From Chloroflexi bacterium RBG_16_70_13 (GTDB lineage: Bacteria > Chloroflexota > Limnocylindria > Limnocylindrales > CSP1-4), in NCBI GenBank assembly GCA_001795245.1, contig MGOD01000037.1:32069-48703 (forward strand): 16,635 nucleotides of DNA, in the 5' to 3' direction. Under the pieces are notes generated by a model. It searched no databases, had not been told where the DNA came from, and was given only the letters and a program-made list of their open reading frames with translations. This document shows, in pieces, positions 9,044 to 16,635 of the stretch. Position 1 is the first letter of the stretch. Each line of letters starts with the position of its first letter. Made by a program: the position numbers and the translations under genes.

Positions 9044-9424
9044 TCACGATTCCGAGGTCAGCTGCTCGTAGGCGGCGGGGTCGAGCAACGTCCCGCCCTG
9101 GGCCGGATCGGCCAGCCGCAGCCGGATCATCCAGCCGTCGCCGAAGGGCTGGCTGTTGACGAGCTCGGGCTGGGTCGCGAGCGCGTCGTTGACCGCCGTG
9201 ACCGCGCCCGCGAGCGGGGCGAACAGGTCACTGACCGCCTTGACCGATTCGACGACGCCGAACGTCGCGTGCTGCTCGAGGGCGCGGCCGACCTCGGGCA
9301 GGTCGACGAACACGACGTCGCCCAGCTGGTCCGCCGCATACTGGGTGACCCCGACGGTCGCCTCGTCACCCTCGATGCGGACCCACTCGTGATCCTTCGT
9401 GTAGCGCAGGTCGCCGGGGACCAT
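9044..9424 (-). CDS. gcvH: Glycine cleavage system H protein
   Basis: The lipoyl carrier of the glycine cleavage complex, shuttling the aminomethyl group from P protein to T protein. At 126 residues it is the normal length. The N-terminal LRYTKDHEWVRIEG motif is present, and the lipoylated lysine is Lys62 in VVESVKAVSDLFAP. GVTQYAADQLGDVVFVDLP (25-43) and the GDGWMIRL C-terminal motif complete the family pattern. ATG at 9424 with a perfect AAGGAGG 6 bases upstream (9431-9437). It lies 96 bases after gcvT on the same strand. No gcvP follows; the next gene downstream belongs to the ABC transporter. Confidence 0.97.
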   Translation of the reverse strand: MVPGDLRYTKDHEWVRIEGDEATVGVTQYAADQLGDVVFVDLPEVGRALEQHATFGVVESVKAVSDLFAPLAGAVTAVNDALATQPELVNSQPFGDGWMIRLRLADPAQGGTLLDPAAYEQLTSES

Positions 9425-9520
9425 CGGGTTCCTCCTTGATCGCTGGCGGCCTCGGGCCCCAGCAGGCTGGTTCGCGACGACCGATGCTTGCGTCCGAATG
9501 ATGGCGGGCGCCGGGCGGGG

Positions 9521-10636
9521 TCAGGTGGGGCGCCGGTAGAAGGGCAGTGGGATGATCTCGACGGGCACGCTCATCCCGCGGATGTCGACGGCCAGGATCG
9601 TACCGGGTTCGGCATCGGCAGGCGCGACGTGGGCCATCGCGATTGCGCGTCCGAGGGTCGGCGACATCGTGCCCGACGTGACCGTCCCGCTGGGACCCGA
9701 CGCGTTCAGCACGGGATAGCCGTGGCGGGCGATCCCGCGTCCGGTCACGGTCAGGCCGACGAGGCGCTTGGCGACGCCCTCGCGGGCGACGCGGGCCAGG
9801 GCATCGCGGCCCACGAAGCCGCCCGGCTTGTCGAGCTTGACAACGCGGCCGAGCCCGGCCTCGAACGGGTTCGTGTCCCGGTCGAGCTCGTTGCCGTAGA
9901 GCGGCATGCCGGCCTCGAGGCGGAGTGTGTCACGGGCCCCGAGGCCACAGGCAACGACCCCGGCCGCCCCGCCGCCCGCTTCCAGGGCATCCCAGATCTC
10001 CACTCCCCGATCCCATTCCACGAAGACCTCGAAGCCGTCCTCGCCGGTGTACCCGGTCCGGGCGACGAGGGCAGGGACGCCGGCCACGCTGCCCTCCGCG
10101 ATGGCGTAGTAGCGGAGGGCCGCCAGATCGACGTCCGTGAGCGGGCCGAGGACGCCGGCCGACGCCGGGCCCTGGACGGCGACGAGCGAGGTCGCCAGCG
10201 AGCGGTCGTCGAGGACTGCGCCCCGGCCGTGCAGCCGGGAGGCCAGCTCGTCCGAGACGATCGCGGCGTTGCCGGCGTTGGCGACCACGAGGAACCGCTC
10301 GCTGCCGAGGCGATAGATGATCAGGTCGTCGATGATCCCGCCATCAGGTACACAGATCATCGAGTACTGGGCCCGCCCCACGGCCAGCGTCCGCGGGTCC
10401 GAGACGACCGCGGCTGCCAGGGCGTCGCCGGCGGCCGCGCCCTCGACGAAGAGCTCGCCCATGTGCGACAGGTCGAAGAGGCCGGCCCGCTCGCGGACGG
10501 CCCGGTGCTCCTCGATGATCCCGGTGTACTGGACCGGCATGAGCCAGCCGGCGTAGTCAATGAGCCGGGCGCCGAGGCGCCGGTGGACCTCGACCAGGGC
10601 CGTCTCGTGTGCCGGGATCACCTCGGCGTCGGTCAT
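9521..10636 (-). CDS. gcvT: Glycine cleavage system T protein (aminomethyltransferase)
   Basis: Transfers the methylene group from aminomethyl-H protein to tetrahydrofolate and releases ammonia. The 371-residue length is normal. Motifs: FDLSHMGEL (54-62), the catalytic aspartate region GGIIDDLIIY (99-108), VVANAGNAAI (117-126), RTGYTGEDGFEVF for folate contact, and the GLGARDTLRLEAGMPLYGNEL block. The C-terminal domain has GTVTSGTMSPTLGRAIAMAHV. The ATG at 10636 overlaps the Nudix stop as ATGA, so the two are probably co-translated. This gene leads into gcvH, in the usual T-H order. No glycine riboswitch has room in front of it. Confidence 0.97.
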   Translation of the reverse strand: MTDAEVIPAHETALVEVHRRLGARLIDYAGWLMPVQYTGIIEEHRAVRERAGLFDLSHMGELFVEGAAAGDALAAAVVSDPRTLAVGRAQYSMICVPDGGIIDDLIIYRLGSERFLVVANAGNAAIVSDELASRLHGRGAVLDDRSLATSLVAVQGPASAGVLGPLTDVDLAALRYYAIAEGSVAGVPALVARTGYTGEDGFEVFVEWDRGVEIWDALEAGGGAAGVVACGLGARDTLRLEAGMPLYGNELDRDTNPFEAGLGRVVKLDKPGGFVGRDALARVAREGVAKRLVGLTVTGRGIARHGYPVLNASGPSGTVTSGTMSPTLGRAIAMAHVAPADAEPGTILAVDIRGMSVPVEIIPLPFYRRPT

Positions 10637-11451
10637 CCGGCGGTCGTCCCCGGGTTCAGGTTCGGCATCGAGCCGGGATCGCCGGGCCCATGCAAGGCGC
10701 CGGCCGCCGTCTCGACGAGGGCCCGCTCGGTGTCGAATGTCAGGAGGCTTCGGGCGTCGTCGAATCGGACCCAGCGGACGCGCTCGAACTCGTGATCGTG
10801 ACGGTCCAGGTCACCGCCGATCGGCTCCATGAGAAAGTAGTGGACGGTCTTGTGGATGCGCGTGCCGCCCTGGACGAAGGTGTACTCGATGGACGGCAGA
10901 GGCGCGACGATCCTGACCCGGAGGCCCGTCTCCTCCTCGACCTCGCGGACGGCCGTTTGCTCGAGTGATTCGCCAGGGTTGGGCGTCCCCTTCGGGAGCG
11001 TCCAGGTCCCGGCGTGCCGGTCACCGTCGCGCCGACGCAGGCCCGCGACCAGCGACGGACGGTCCTCTTCGATTCGGACGACGATCCCGCCGGCGGACGT
11101 CGCGGTGGCGGACCTCAGGGGCGCCACGGCGCCGGGGCGGCGCTCGATCGTCCCGGCGGGACCGAACGCGACCAGGTCATCGAGACGACCGGGTGCGGGC
11201 GACCCGTCGCCGGTCGGCGCGTCCGCGTCGGGGTGATGGAGCGGGTGCCCGCGCGGAGCCGCGCATACGCCGAGTCGGCCTCGCGGCGGAGCTCCGTCGG
11301 ACGCCAGGCCGCCGCCCGGAACGCGGTCTCGACGCGCAGCCCGAGGCGGCGCTCCCGGGTTCGGGACGATGGTCGGGGGAACCGGGCCGCGGGGCGCGCT
11401 GCGTACTTCGCGGCGATGCTGTGCTCCATCGGCCGTATGGTAGCGCGTCAA
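10633..11451 (-). CDS. Nudix hydrolase; 5' end uncertain, possible frameshift
   Basis: A hydrolase of nucleoside-diphosphate-linked substrates. The Nudix box runs GTPNPGE...REVEEETGL at about residues 155-177 of this frame with all signature Gly, Glu and Arg in place, preceded by GTWTLPKG. The domain is roughly 118-235. The only in-frame start is TTG at 11451, overlapping the stop of the upstream gene as TTGA. The first 60-70 codons from it are Pro/Arg-rich and, by hand count, only about 70% G/C in the third position, against about 90% in a different frame that starts with ATG at 11429. A start at 11451, or a frame change near 11240, are both possible. The 3' end overlaps gcvT by ATGA. Substrate unknown. 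Confidence 0.8.
   Translation of the reverse strand: MTRYHTADGAQHRREVRSAPRGPVPPTIVPNPGAPPRAARRDRVPGGGLASDGAPPRGRLGVCAAPRGHPLHHPDADAPTGDGSPAPGRLDDLVAFGPAGTIERRPGAVAPLRSATATSAGGIVVRIEEDRPSLVAGLRRRDGDRHAGTWTLPKGTPNPGESLEQTAVREVEEETGLRVRIVAPLPSIEYTFVQGGTRIHKTVHYFLMEPIGGDLDRHDHEFERVRWVRFDDARSLLTFDTERALVETAAGALHGPGDPGSMPNLNPGTTAG
11115..11429 (-). CDS. Alternative ATG-started frame overlapping the Nudix 5' end (possible true N-terminus)
   Basis: An ATG frame of 104 codons beginning MEHSIAAKYAARPAARF. Codons 1-62 have about 90% G/C in third positions, like the real genes here, and include a plausible helix ETAFRAAAWRPTELRREADSAYARLRAG. After about base 11240 the coding look passes to the Nudix frame. 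It may be the real N-terminus of the Nudix protein joined by a frameshift, a small separate gene, or a shadow. I do not recognise the sequence. Confidence 0.35.
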   Translation of the reverse strand: MEHSIAAKYAARPAARFPRPSSRTRERRLGLRVETAFRAAAWRPTELRREADSAYARLRAGTRSITPTRTRRPATGRPHPVVSMTWSRSVPPGRSSAAPAPWRP

Positions 11452-11464
11452 CGGGCCCGCGCAA
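11437..11464 (-). promoter_or_regulatory. Putative promoter upstream of the ATG at 11429, leaderless
   Basis: Minus-strand TTGCGC (11459-11464), 16-base spacer, TACCAT (11437-11442), then 7 bases to the ATG at 11429. Both hexamers match consensus at 4 of 6. It overlaps the 3' end of the DUF2520 gene. The geometry equals that upstream of oppC and yggT, which is the main support. Confidence 0.35.
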
Positions 11465-12503
11465 GGGAAGCGCGCATCGCCGCAGCGGCCTCCGGTGCCA
11501 GCGCGCCACGCCCCTCGGCGAGCGCGACCTCGCGCTCCGCCGCGGCGACGTACAGGGCCAGGGCCGCCGGGGCATGCGCGCGCATCGTGGCGAGGTGCCG
11601 ATCCAGGGTGCCAACGTCACCGCGGGTCATCGGTCCGGTCAGGGCCCGGGCGATCCCGAGGACACGGGCATTCGCGAGGGACTGCTCGGCGAGGCGGCCG
11701 TAGATCGAGAGCGAGCCGGCCTCGTCGAGCCCGGCCACGCGTCCCAGCTCGGCGATGGCGTCGAGGAGCGCGATGAACCCGCCGGCGGCGAGGACCGCGG
11801 CCGCGTGGTAGGCCGCCTTCGTTCCGGGTGCCAGCCGGACGGCCTGGGCGCCCACGGCCTCGGCCATCCGGGCCAGGAGATCCACCAGCTGGTCGTCGCC
11901 CTCGATCGCCACGGTGGCGCCGTGAAGGGCCGCGACCGCCAGCTCCGTGTCAGCGAAGGCGACGAGGGGGTGGAACGCGCCGACCTGGGTCCCCGCCGCC
12001 ATCGCCGGCGCGAGGGCCTCGGCCCCGAGCGCCCCGGACGTGTGGACCATCGCCTGGCCGCTGTACATCCGGAGCTGGCCGGCGAGCGACGGGATGACGT
12101 CGTCGGGGACGGCCAGGATGACCAGCTCGACCTCGTCGAGGAGCGCGGTTGCCTCGGCAAACCCGCGGGCGCCGGGAACGAGCGAGCGGAACCGCTCCCG
12201 GCGAGCAGCGTCTCGCGAGGCGACGGCAGCCACCGGCCAGCCCGCCCGGGCGAGCGCCATGCCCAGGGCGGTGCCGACGGCCCCGGCCCCGACGATCCCG
12301 ACGACGGGTGGCTCGCCGGGGCCGGAGTGGACGTGCGGGTGGGCGTGGTCGGAGGCGCTAACCTCGTCGCCGTGGCGGTGCTGGCCCGGCGGCGGGGGGT
12401 CCAGGTCGATCCCGCGGTCACGGAGCTCGCGCAACGTGGGGTCGACCTCACCGGCCTCCGACACGCGGCCGCGGAGCTCGTCGGGGTCCGGCCAGGCCCT
12501 CAT
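11448..12503 (-). CDS. Rossmann-like and DUF2520 domain-containing protein
   Basis: A 351-residue putative NAD(P)-binding protein of the COG5495 type, function unassigned. The dinucleotide motif GIVGAGAVGTALG lies at 69-81, with ASRD following the second strand and VILAVPDDVIPSLAGQL as the typical central motif. The DUF2520 half contains GAFHPLVAF and KAAYHAAAVLAAGG, resembling the C-terminal helical domains of 6-phosphogluconate or ketopantoate reductase-like enzymes. A 66-residue N-terminal extension precedes the fold, with a His-rich stretch near 42-59. The ATG at 12503 is chosen over the longer open frame because it follows a GA/GG-rich stretch and overlaps a possible leader ORF. Family members often sit near pantothenate genes; here it does not. 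Confidence 0.85.
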   Translation of the reverse strand: MRAWPDPDELRGRVSEAGEVDPTLRELRDRGIDLDPPPPGQHRHGDEVSASDHAHPHVHSGPGEPPVVGIVGAGAVGTALGMALARAGWPVAAVASRDAARRERFRSLVPGARGFAEATALLDEVELVILAVPDDVIPSLAGQLRMYSGQAMVHTSGALGAEALAPAMAAGTQVGAFHPLVAFADTELAVAALHGATVAIEGDDQLVDLLARMAEAVGAQAVRLAPGTKAAYHAAAVLAAGGFIALLDAIAELGRVAGLDEAGSLSIYGRLAEQSLANARVLGIARALTGPMTRGDVGTLDRHLATMRAHAPAALALYVAAAEREVALAEGRGALAPEAAAAMRASLARAR

Positions 12504-12550
12504 CCGCCGCCTCGCCGGAGGTGCTCGGCCCGGGCGCGGTACGCTTGCAC
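12500..12550 (-). CDS. Possible 16-codon leader ORF coupled to the DUF2520 gene
   Basis: GTG at 12550 opens a frame reading VQAYRARAEHLRRGGG and stopping at TGA 12500-12502, which overlaps the DUF2520 ATG as ATGA. A TACACT box lies 6 bases before the GTG, the same geometry as before the glutaminase and yggT genes. If transcribed from there, ribosomes would load on the GTG and re-start on the main gene. It could be chance: the peptide is very short. Confidence 0.35.
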   Translation of the reverse strand: MQAYRARAEHLRRGGG

Positions 12551-12556
12551 GGAGCG

Positions 12557-12562
12557 AGTGTA
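12557..12562 (-). promoter_or_regulatory. Putative -10 box (TACACT) for the DUF2520 gene
   Basis: Minus-strand TACACT followed by CGCTCC and GTGCAA. This closely resembles TAGACT-CGATCC-GTGCAA in front of the glutaminase gene at 2713. No good -35 box is seen. It lies in the 85 bases between the divergent DUF2520 and acnA starts. A weak plus-strand candidate, TACGCT at 12540-12545, could serve acnA. Confidence 0.4.
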
Positions 12563-12588
12563 GCCAGCGCAGCAAAGGACCGAACCCC

Positions 12589-15276
<2,688 letters not shown>

Positions 15277-15355
15277 GCCCTCCGGGCGTCGGACGGCGGC
15301 GTCCCGAGCAGGCGCCACCGGGAGTAGGCGCCGCTCCCAGGACTCGATGAACCCG

Positions 15356-15396
15356 GCGCAGGCGACAACGCCCGCCGGACCCGGATCACACGCCGC
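15356..15396. repeat. 41-bp direct repeat, copy 1
   Basis: Identical to 15486-15526, exactly 130 bases apart. It starts GCGCAGGCGACAACG and ends ATCACACGCCGC. It lies in the non-coding region after acnA. Sequences either side of the two copies differ. Probably a dispersed intergenic repeat of this genome or a remnant of a local duplication; I do not recognise it. Confidence 0.9.
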
Positions 15397-15485
15397 CACC
15401 GAGCCCAGCGACGTGTCAGCCGAGGTCCGGTGAAGGCGGAGCCGAGCACCCGAGCGAGCGCACCCCGGCGTGCGTGAGCGAGGGA

Positions 15486-15526
15486 GCGCAGGCGACAACG
15501 CCCGCCGGACCCGGATCACACGCCGC
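15486..15526. repeat. 41-bp direct repeat, copy 2
   Basis: Exact second copy of 15356-15396. The 89 bases between the copies contain a weak 5-bp hairpin (15459-15474) and short GAGCGAGCG-like motifs. No open frame with coding character covers it. The distance and single spacer do not suggest a CRISPR array. Confidence 0.9.
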
Positions 15527-15537
15527 GGAAACGGTCA

Positions 15538-15564
15538 GACGCCCCTGGCGGGGCCAGGGGCGTC
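15538..15564. terminator. Terminator-like perfect 12-bp hairpin
   Basis: Bases 15538-15549 pair perfectly with 15553-15564 across a GGG loop. There is no T run directly after it on either strand; on the minus strand a TTT appears 7 bases later. It could end acnA transcripts or antisense reads, or belong to a structured RNA. Confidence 0.5.
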
Positions 15565-15682
15565 GACCTGGAGGAGGATTGCCCGGCGGGCCCGCGCCCG
15601 CCTTGCACTCGTGGGACGCCGAACGCGCGGCTGACGTGACGGATTCACGCGCGCGAATCCAGATGCAGGTCGCGGCATCGAA

Positions 15683-15705
15683 ACGGGGACCCGCCGGGTC
15701 CCCGT
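15683..15705 (-). terminator. Probable terminator of tRNA-Val
   Basis: Perfect 10-bp stem (15683-15692 with 15696-15705, 3-base loop) 13 bases beyond the tRNA 3' end on the minus strand. The stem is strongly GC-rich and its 3' end (CCCCGTTTCG) contains a short TTT, a modest but typical tail for a high-GC genome. Confidence 0.65.
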
Positions 15706-15718
15706 GGAGGGCTGCAGA

Positions 15719-15794
15719 TGGTGGGCGATACTGGATTCGAACCAGTGACCCCGCGGATGTGAACCGCGTGCTCTAACCACTGAGCCAATCGCCC
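15719..15794 (-). tRNA. tRNA-Val, anticodon CAC
   Basis: A full cloverleaf folds on the minus strand: acceptor GGGCGAT/ATCGCCC, D arm GCTC/GAGC, anticodon stem CGCGG/CCGCG with loop TTCACAT, variable loop GGGTC, T stem ACTGG/CCAGT with loop TTCGAAT, discriminator A and an encoded CCA. The anticodon CAC (positions 34-36) reads the valine codon GTG, well used in this GC-rich genome. The molecule is 76 bases including CCA. It lies 36 bases downstream of the DUF167 gene. Confidence 0.96.
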
Positions 15795-15829
15795 CTGCCG
15801 GCCCCGGCCGGATGCCGGAACGGGCGCCG

Positions 15830-15835
15830 ATCATA
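15830..15835 (-). promoter_or_regulatory. Putative -10 box for tRNA-Val
   Basis: Minus-strand TATGAT matches the consensus at 5 of 6 and contains the TGA stop of the DUF167 gene. It is 35 bases before the tRNA 5' end, so the transcript would have a leader of roughly 28 bases that includes a GC-rich stem. No clear -35 box was seen. Confidence 0.4.
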
Positions 15836-16118
15836 CAACGAGGTCAGGCCACCGGGCGATCATGGCCGCTCGGTCCGCGCCCTCGACCGCGACCAGCTTG
15901 TGACGTCCCGTGGCGCCTGCGATGAGGCGTGCCGCCCGGCGCGGGACACCGGCCGCCTGGGCAACCAGGCGGAGGACGGCCTCGTTGGCGGCCCCGTCGG
16001 CCGGTGCGGTGGCGACCCGGACGAGGAGCTTGCCGTCACGCACGCCGTCGATCGAATCGCGCCCGCCGCGTGGGGTGACCCGGACCTCGATCCTGAGCTC
16101 CCTCGAGCCCCCGATCAT
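15831..16118 (-). CDS. DUF167/YggU (UPF0235) family protein
   Basis: A small conserved protein of unknown biochemical function; 95 residues, the usual size. Family motifs are VTPRGGRDSIDG (14-25), LLVRVATAPADGAANEAVLRLVA (31-53) and the basic GATGRHKLV (68-76). No signal peptide or membrane segment. The ATG at 16118 overlaps the yggT stop as ATGA (16115-16118). YggS-YggT-YggU clusters are common in bacteria, often beside division genes, so this is the standard neighbourhood. The stop TGA overlaps a possible tRNA promoter. Confidence 0.93.
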   Translation of the reverse strand: MIGGSRELRIEVRVTPRGGRDSIDGVRDGKLLVRVATAPADGAANEAVLRLVAQAAGVPRRAARLIAGATGRHKLVAVEGADRAAMIARWPDLVV

Positions 16119-16372
16119 CCCGGCAGGGACCGGATGATGACGCCCAGGACGAGGATCACGACGAGGGGCGAGAAGTCGAACATGCCGCCCTTCGGCAGGA
16201 GGTTCCTGATCGGGGCGAGGACCGGCTCCGTGATCGCCACGAGAAGCTGGCCGAGGGCCGAGCGTCGGCGCGGGTCCGTGTCGACGTAGGAGAGCAGGAC
16301 GCGGGCGATGACGAGGAGCTCGAAGGCGAGCAGCAGGAACCGCAGGAAGTTGAACAGGAATACGGTGCCCAC
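16115..16372 (-). CDS. YggT family integral membrane protein
   Basis: An 85-residue protein with one YggT repeat: a first membrane segment at about 4-26 (VFLFNFLRFLLLAFELLVIARVLLSYV), the conserved loop ITEPVLAPIRNLLPKGGMFDFSPLV (47-71), and a second segment (70-82). Plant and bacterial relatives (YlmG) are linked to membrane or division functions. The frame is open further upstream, but that part overlaps the YggS-type gene. GTG at 16372 is preferred, with a TAGACT box 7 bases before it and no Shine-Dalgarno sequence. Its stop overlaps the next gene by ATGA. Confidence 0.9.
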   Translation of the reverse strand: MGTVFLFNFLRFLLLAFELLVIARVLLSYVDTDPRRRSALGQLLVAITEPVLAPIRNLLPKGGMFDFSPLVVILVLGVIIRSLPG

Positions 16373-16379
16373 GGCATCG

Positions 16380-16385
16380 AGTCTA
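16380..16385 (-). promoter_or_regulatory. Putative -10 box (TAGACT) for yggT, leaderless
   Basis: Minus-strand TAGACT followed by CGATGCC and the GTG start of yggT. The first three bases are also the TAG stop of the YggS-type gene. No good -35 box. The block CTAGACTCGAT is shared with the glutaminase promoter at 2720-2725. Confidence 0.45.
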
Positions 16386-16635
16386 GCGGGGATCGCCCCG
16401 CCGGGCTGGAGCCTGCCCGGGGGCGCCGTGGCCGTGCGCCCCGCCGAGGCCATGGTCGTGATCCGGACGCTCCCCGAACAGGGCGCGGCCGACCCGGACG
16501 AGCGTGGCGCCCTCCTCGATGGCAATCTCGAAGTCGTCGCTCATGCCCATCGACAGGTCGGGCCCGAGTCGCGGCTGGTCGCGTCGGAGGGCCTCGGCGA
16601 GGTGGCGGAGCGCGACGAACGTCGGCCTGGCGGCC
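16383..16635 (-). CDS. YggS/YlmE-type PLP homeostasis protein, C-terminal part only
   Basis: The last 83 residues of a pyridoxal-phosphate-binding protein of the YggS (PLPBP) family, thought to control PLP levels. The diagnostic end LSMGMSDDFEIAIEEGATLVRVGRALFG is present, containing the Ser-x-Gly-Met and Arg-x-Gly phosphate-binding motifs. The remainder runs off the right edge. Most relatives end within a few residues after this point; here about 33 more follow, with a His/Gly-rich piece PDHDHGLGGAHGHG and a Pro/Arg-rich end. The stop TAG at 16383 is shared with the putative yggT -10 box. The gene is the usual upstream neighbour of yggT. Confidence 0.93.
   Translation of the reverse strand, partial: AARPTFVALRHLAEALRRDQPRLGPDLSMGMSDDFEIAIEEGATLVRVGRALFGERPDHDHGLGGAHGHGAPGQAPARRGDPR

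Larger units (their letters stand above)
15277..15718. other. 442-base convergent intergenic region without a gene
   Basis: Between the acnA stop and the tRNA 3' end. It holds the two 41-bp repeats, perfect hairpins at 15538-15564 (12 bp), 15585-15602 (7 bp), 15641-15660 (6 bp) and 15683-15705 (10 bp), and a weak 5-bp stem near 15291-15304 soon after acnA. Open frames crossing it lack family motifs and run across the tRNA or acnA, so I treat them as shadows. It may include terminators for both directions. Confidence 0.8.

Noticed and set aside
10637..10700. Glycine riboswitch upstream of gcvT
   Set aside because: gcvT overlaps the Nudix gene, so there is no leader to hold one; the 96-base gcvT-gcvH gap shows no riboswitch-like fold either.
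10965..12563. 532-residue plus-strand open frame over the Nudix and DUF2520 genes
   Set aside because: Gly/Arg-rich antisense shadow; the minus strand carries a Nudix box and a Rossmann motif here.
15356..15526. CRISPR array
   Set aside because: Only two repeat units, an 89-base spacer and no cas genes.
15474..15776. Plus-strand frame ending YWIRTSDPADVNRVL
   Set aside because: This is the well-known false translation across the complement of a tRNA gene.
15535..15834. Minus-strand frame covering tRNA-Val
   Set aside because: Runs straight through the tRNA and its terminator; no coding support.

Overview
The window looks like chromosomal core sequence from a very GC-rich bacterium (about 70% G+C by eye, third codon positions nearly always G or C). 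Family content (actinobacterial/Chloroflexota-style dipeptide permeases, lipoprotein solute receptor, IRP-type aconitase), frequent GTG starts and several start codons sitting just behind -10 boxes suggest Chloroflexota (possibly the Limnocylindria side) or a related terrestrial high-GC lineage. That placement is inference. No phage, transposase, CRISPR array or secretion system was seen.

Layout, left to right. Nearly everything is on the minus strand. (1) 1-2713: NAD/ribosome group, transcribed from right to left: a stand-alone glutaminase subunit, the ammonia-dependent NAD+ synthetase core, and the start of rsmI, which runs off the window. (2) 2800-8939: a complete peptide/nickel-type ABC transporter in the unusual gene order permease C, receptor, permease B, ATPase D, ATPase F. 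A consensus-like promoter at its head would yield an almost leaderless mRNA, and perfect hairpins flank the receptor gene. (3) 9044-12503: gcvH, gcvT, a Nudix hydrolase and a Rossmann/DUF2520 protein, with a possible 16-codon leader ORF at 12500-12550. gcvP is not here. (4) 12589-15276: the only substantial plus-strand gene, aconitase acnA, divergent from group 3. (5) 15277-15718: a 442-base convergent intergenic region with an exact 41-base direct repeat and several perfect hairpins. (6) 15719-16635: tRNA-Val(CAC), a DUF167/YggU protein, YggT, and the C-terminal end of a YggS-type PLP protein running off the right edge.

Genes within groups are tightly packed. Stop and start codons overlap as ATGA at 1640, 3903, 4979, 10633 and 16115, and as TTGA at 11448, so translational coupling is probably the rule. 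The most notable recurring signal is a TANNNT hexamer placed 6-9 bases before a start codon that lacks a Shine-Dalgarno sequence (before 2713, 8939, 11429, 12550 and 16372). This predicts leaderless mRNAs for operon heads, while internal or highly expressed genes (receptor, oppB, gcvH, acnA) carry good Shine-Dalgarno sequences.

I did not find a convincing new defence or mobile system. The best leads are the leaderless-promoter set, the coupled mini-ORF before the DUF2520 gene, the apparent reading-frame switch at the front of the Nudix gene, the split NAD synthetase, and the repeat/hairpin cluster downstream of acnA.
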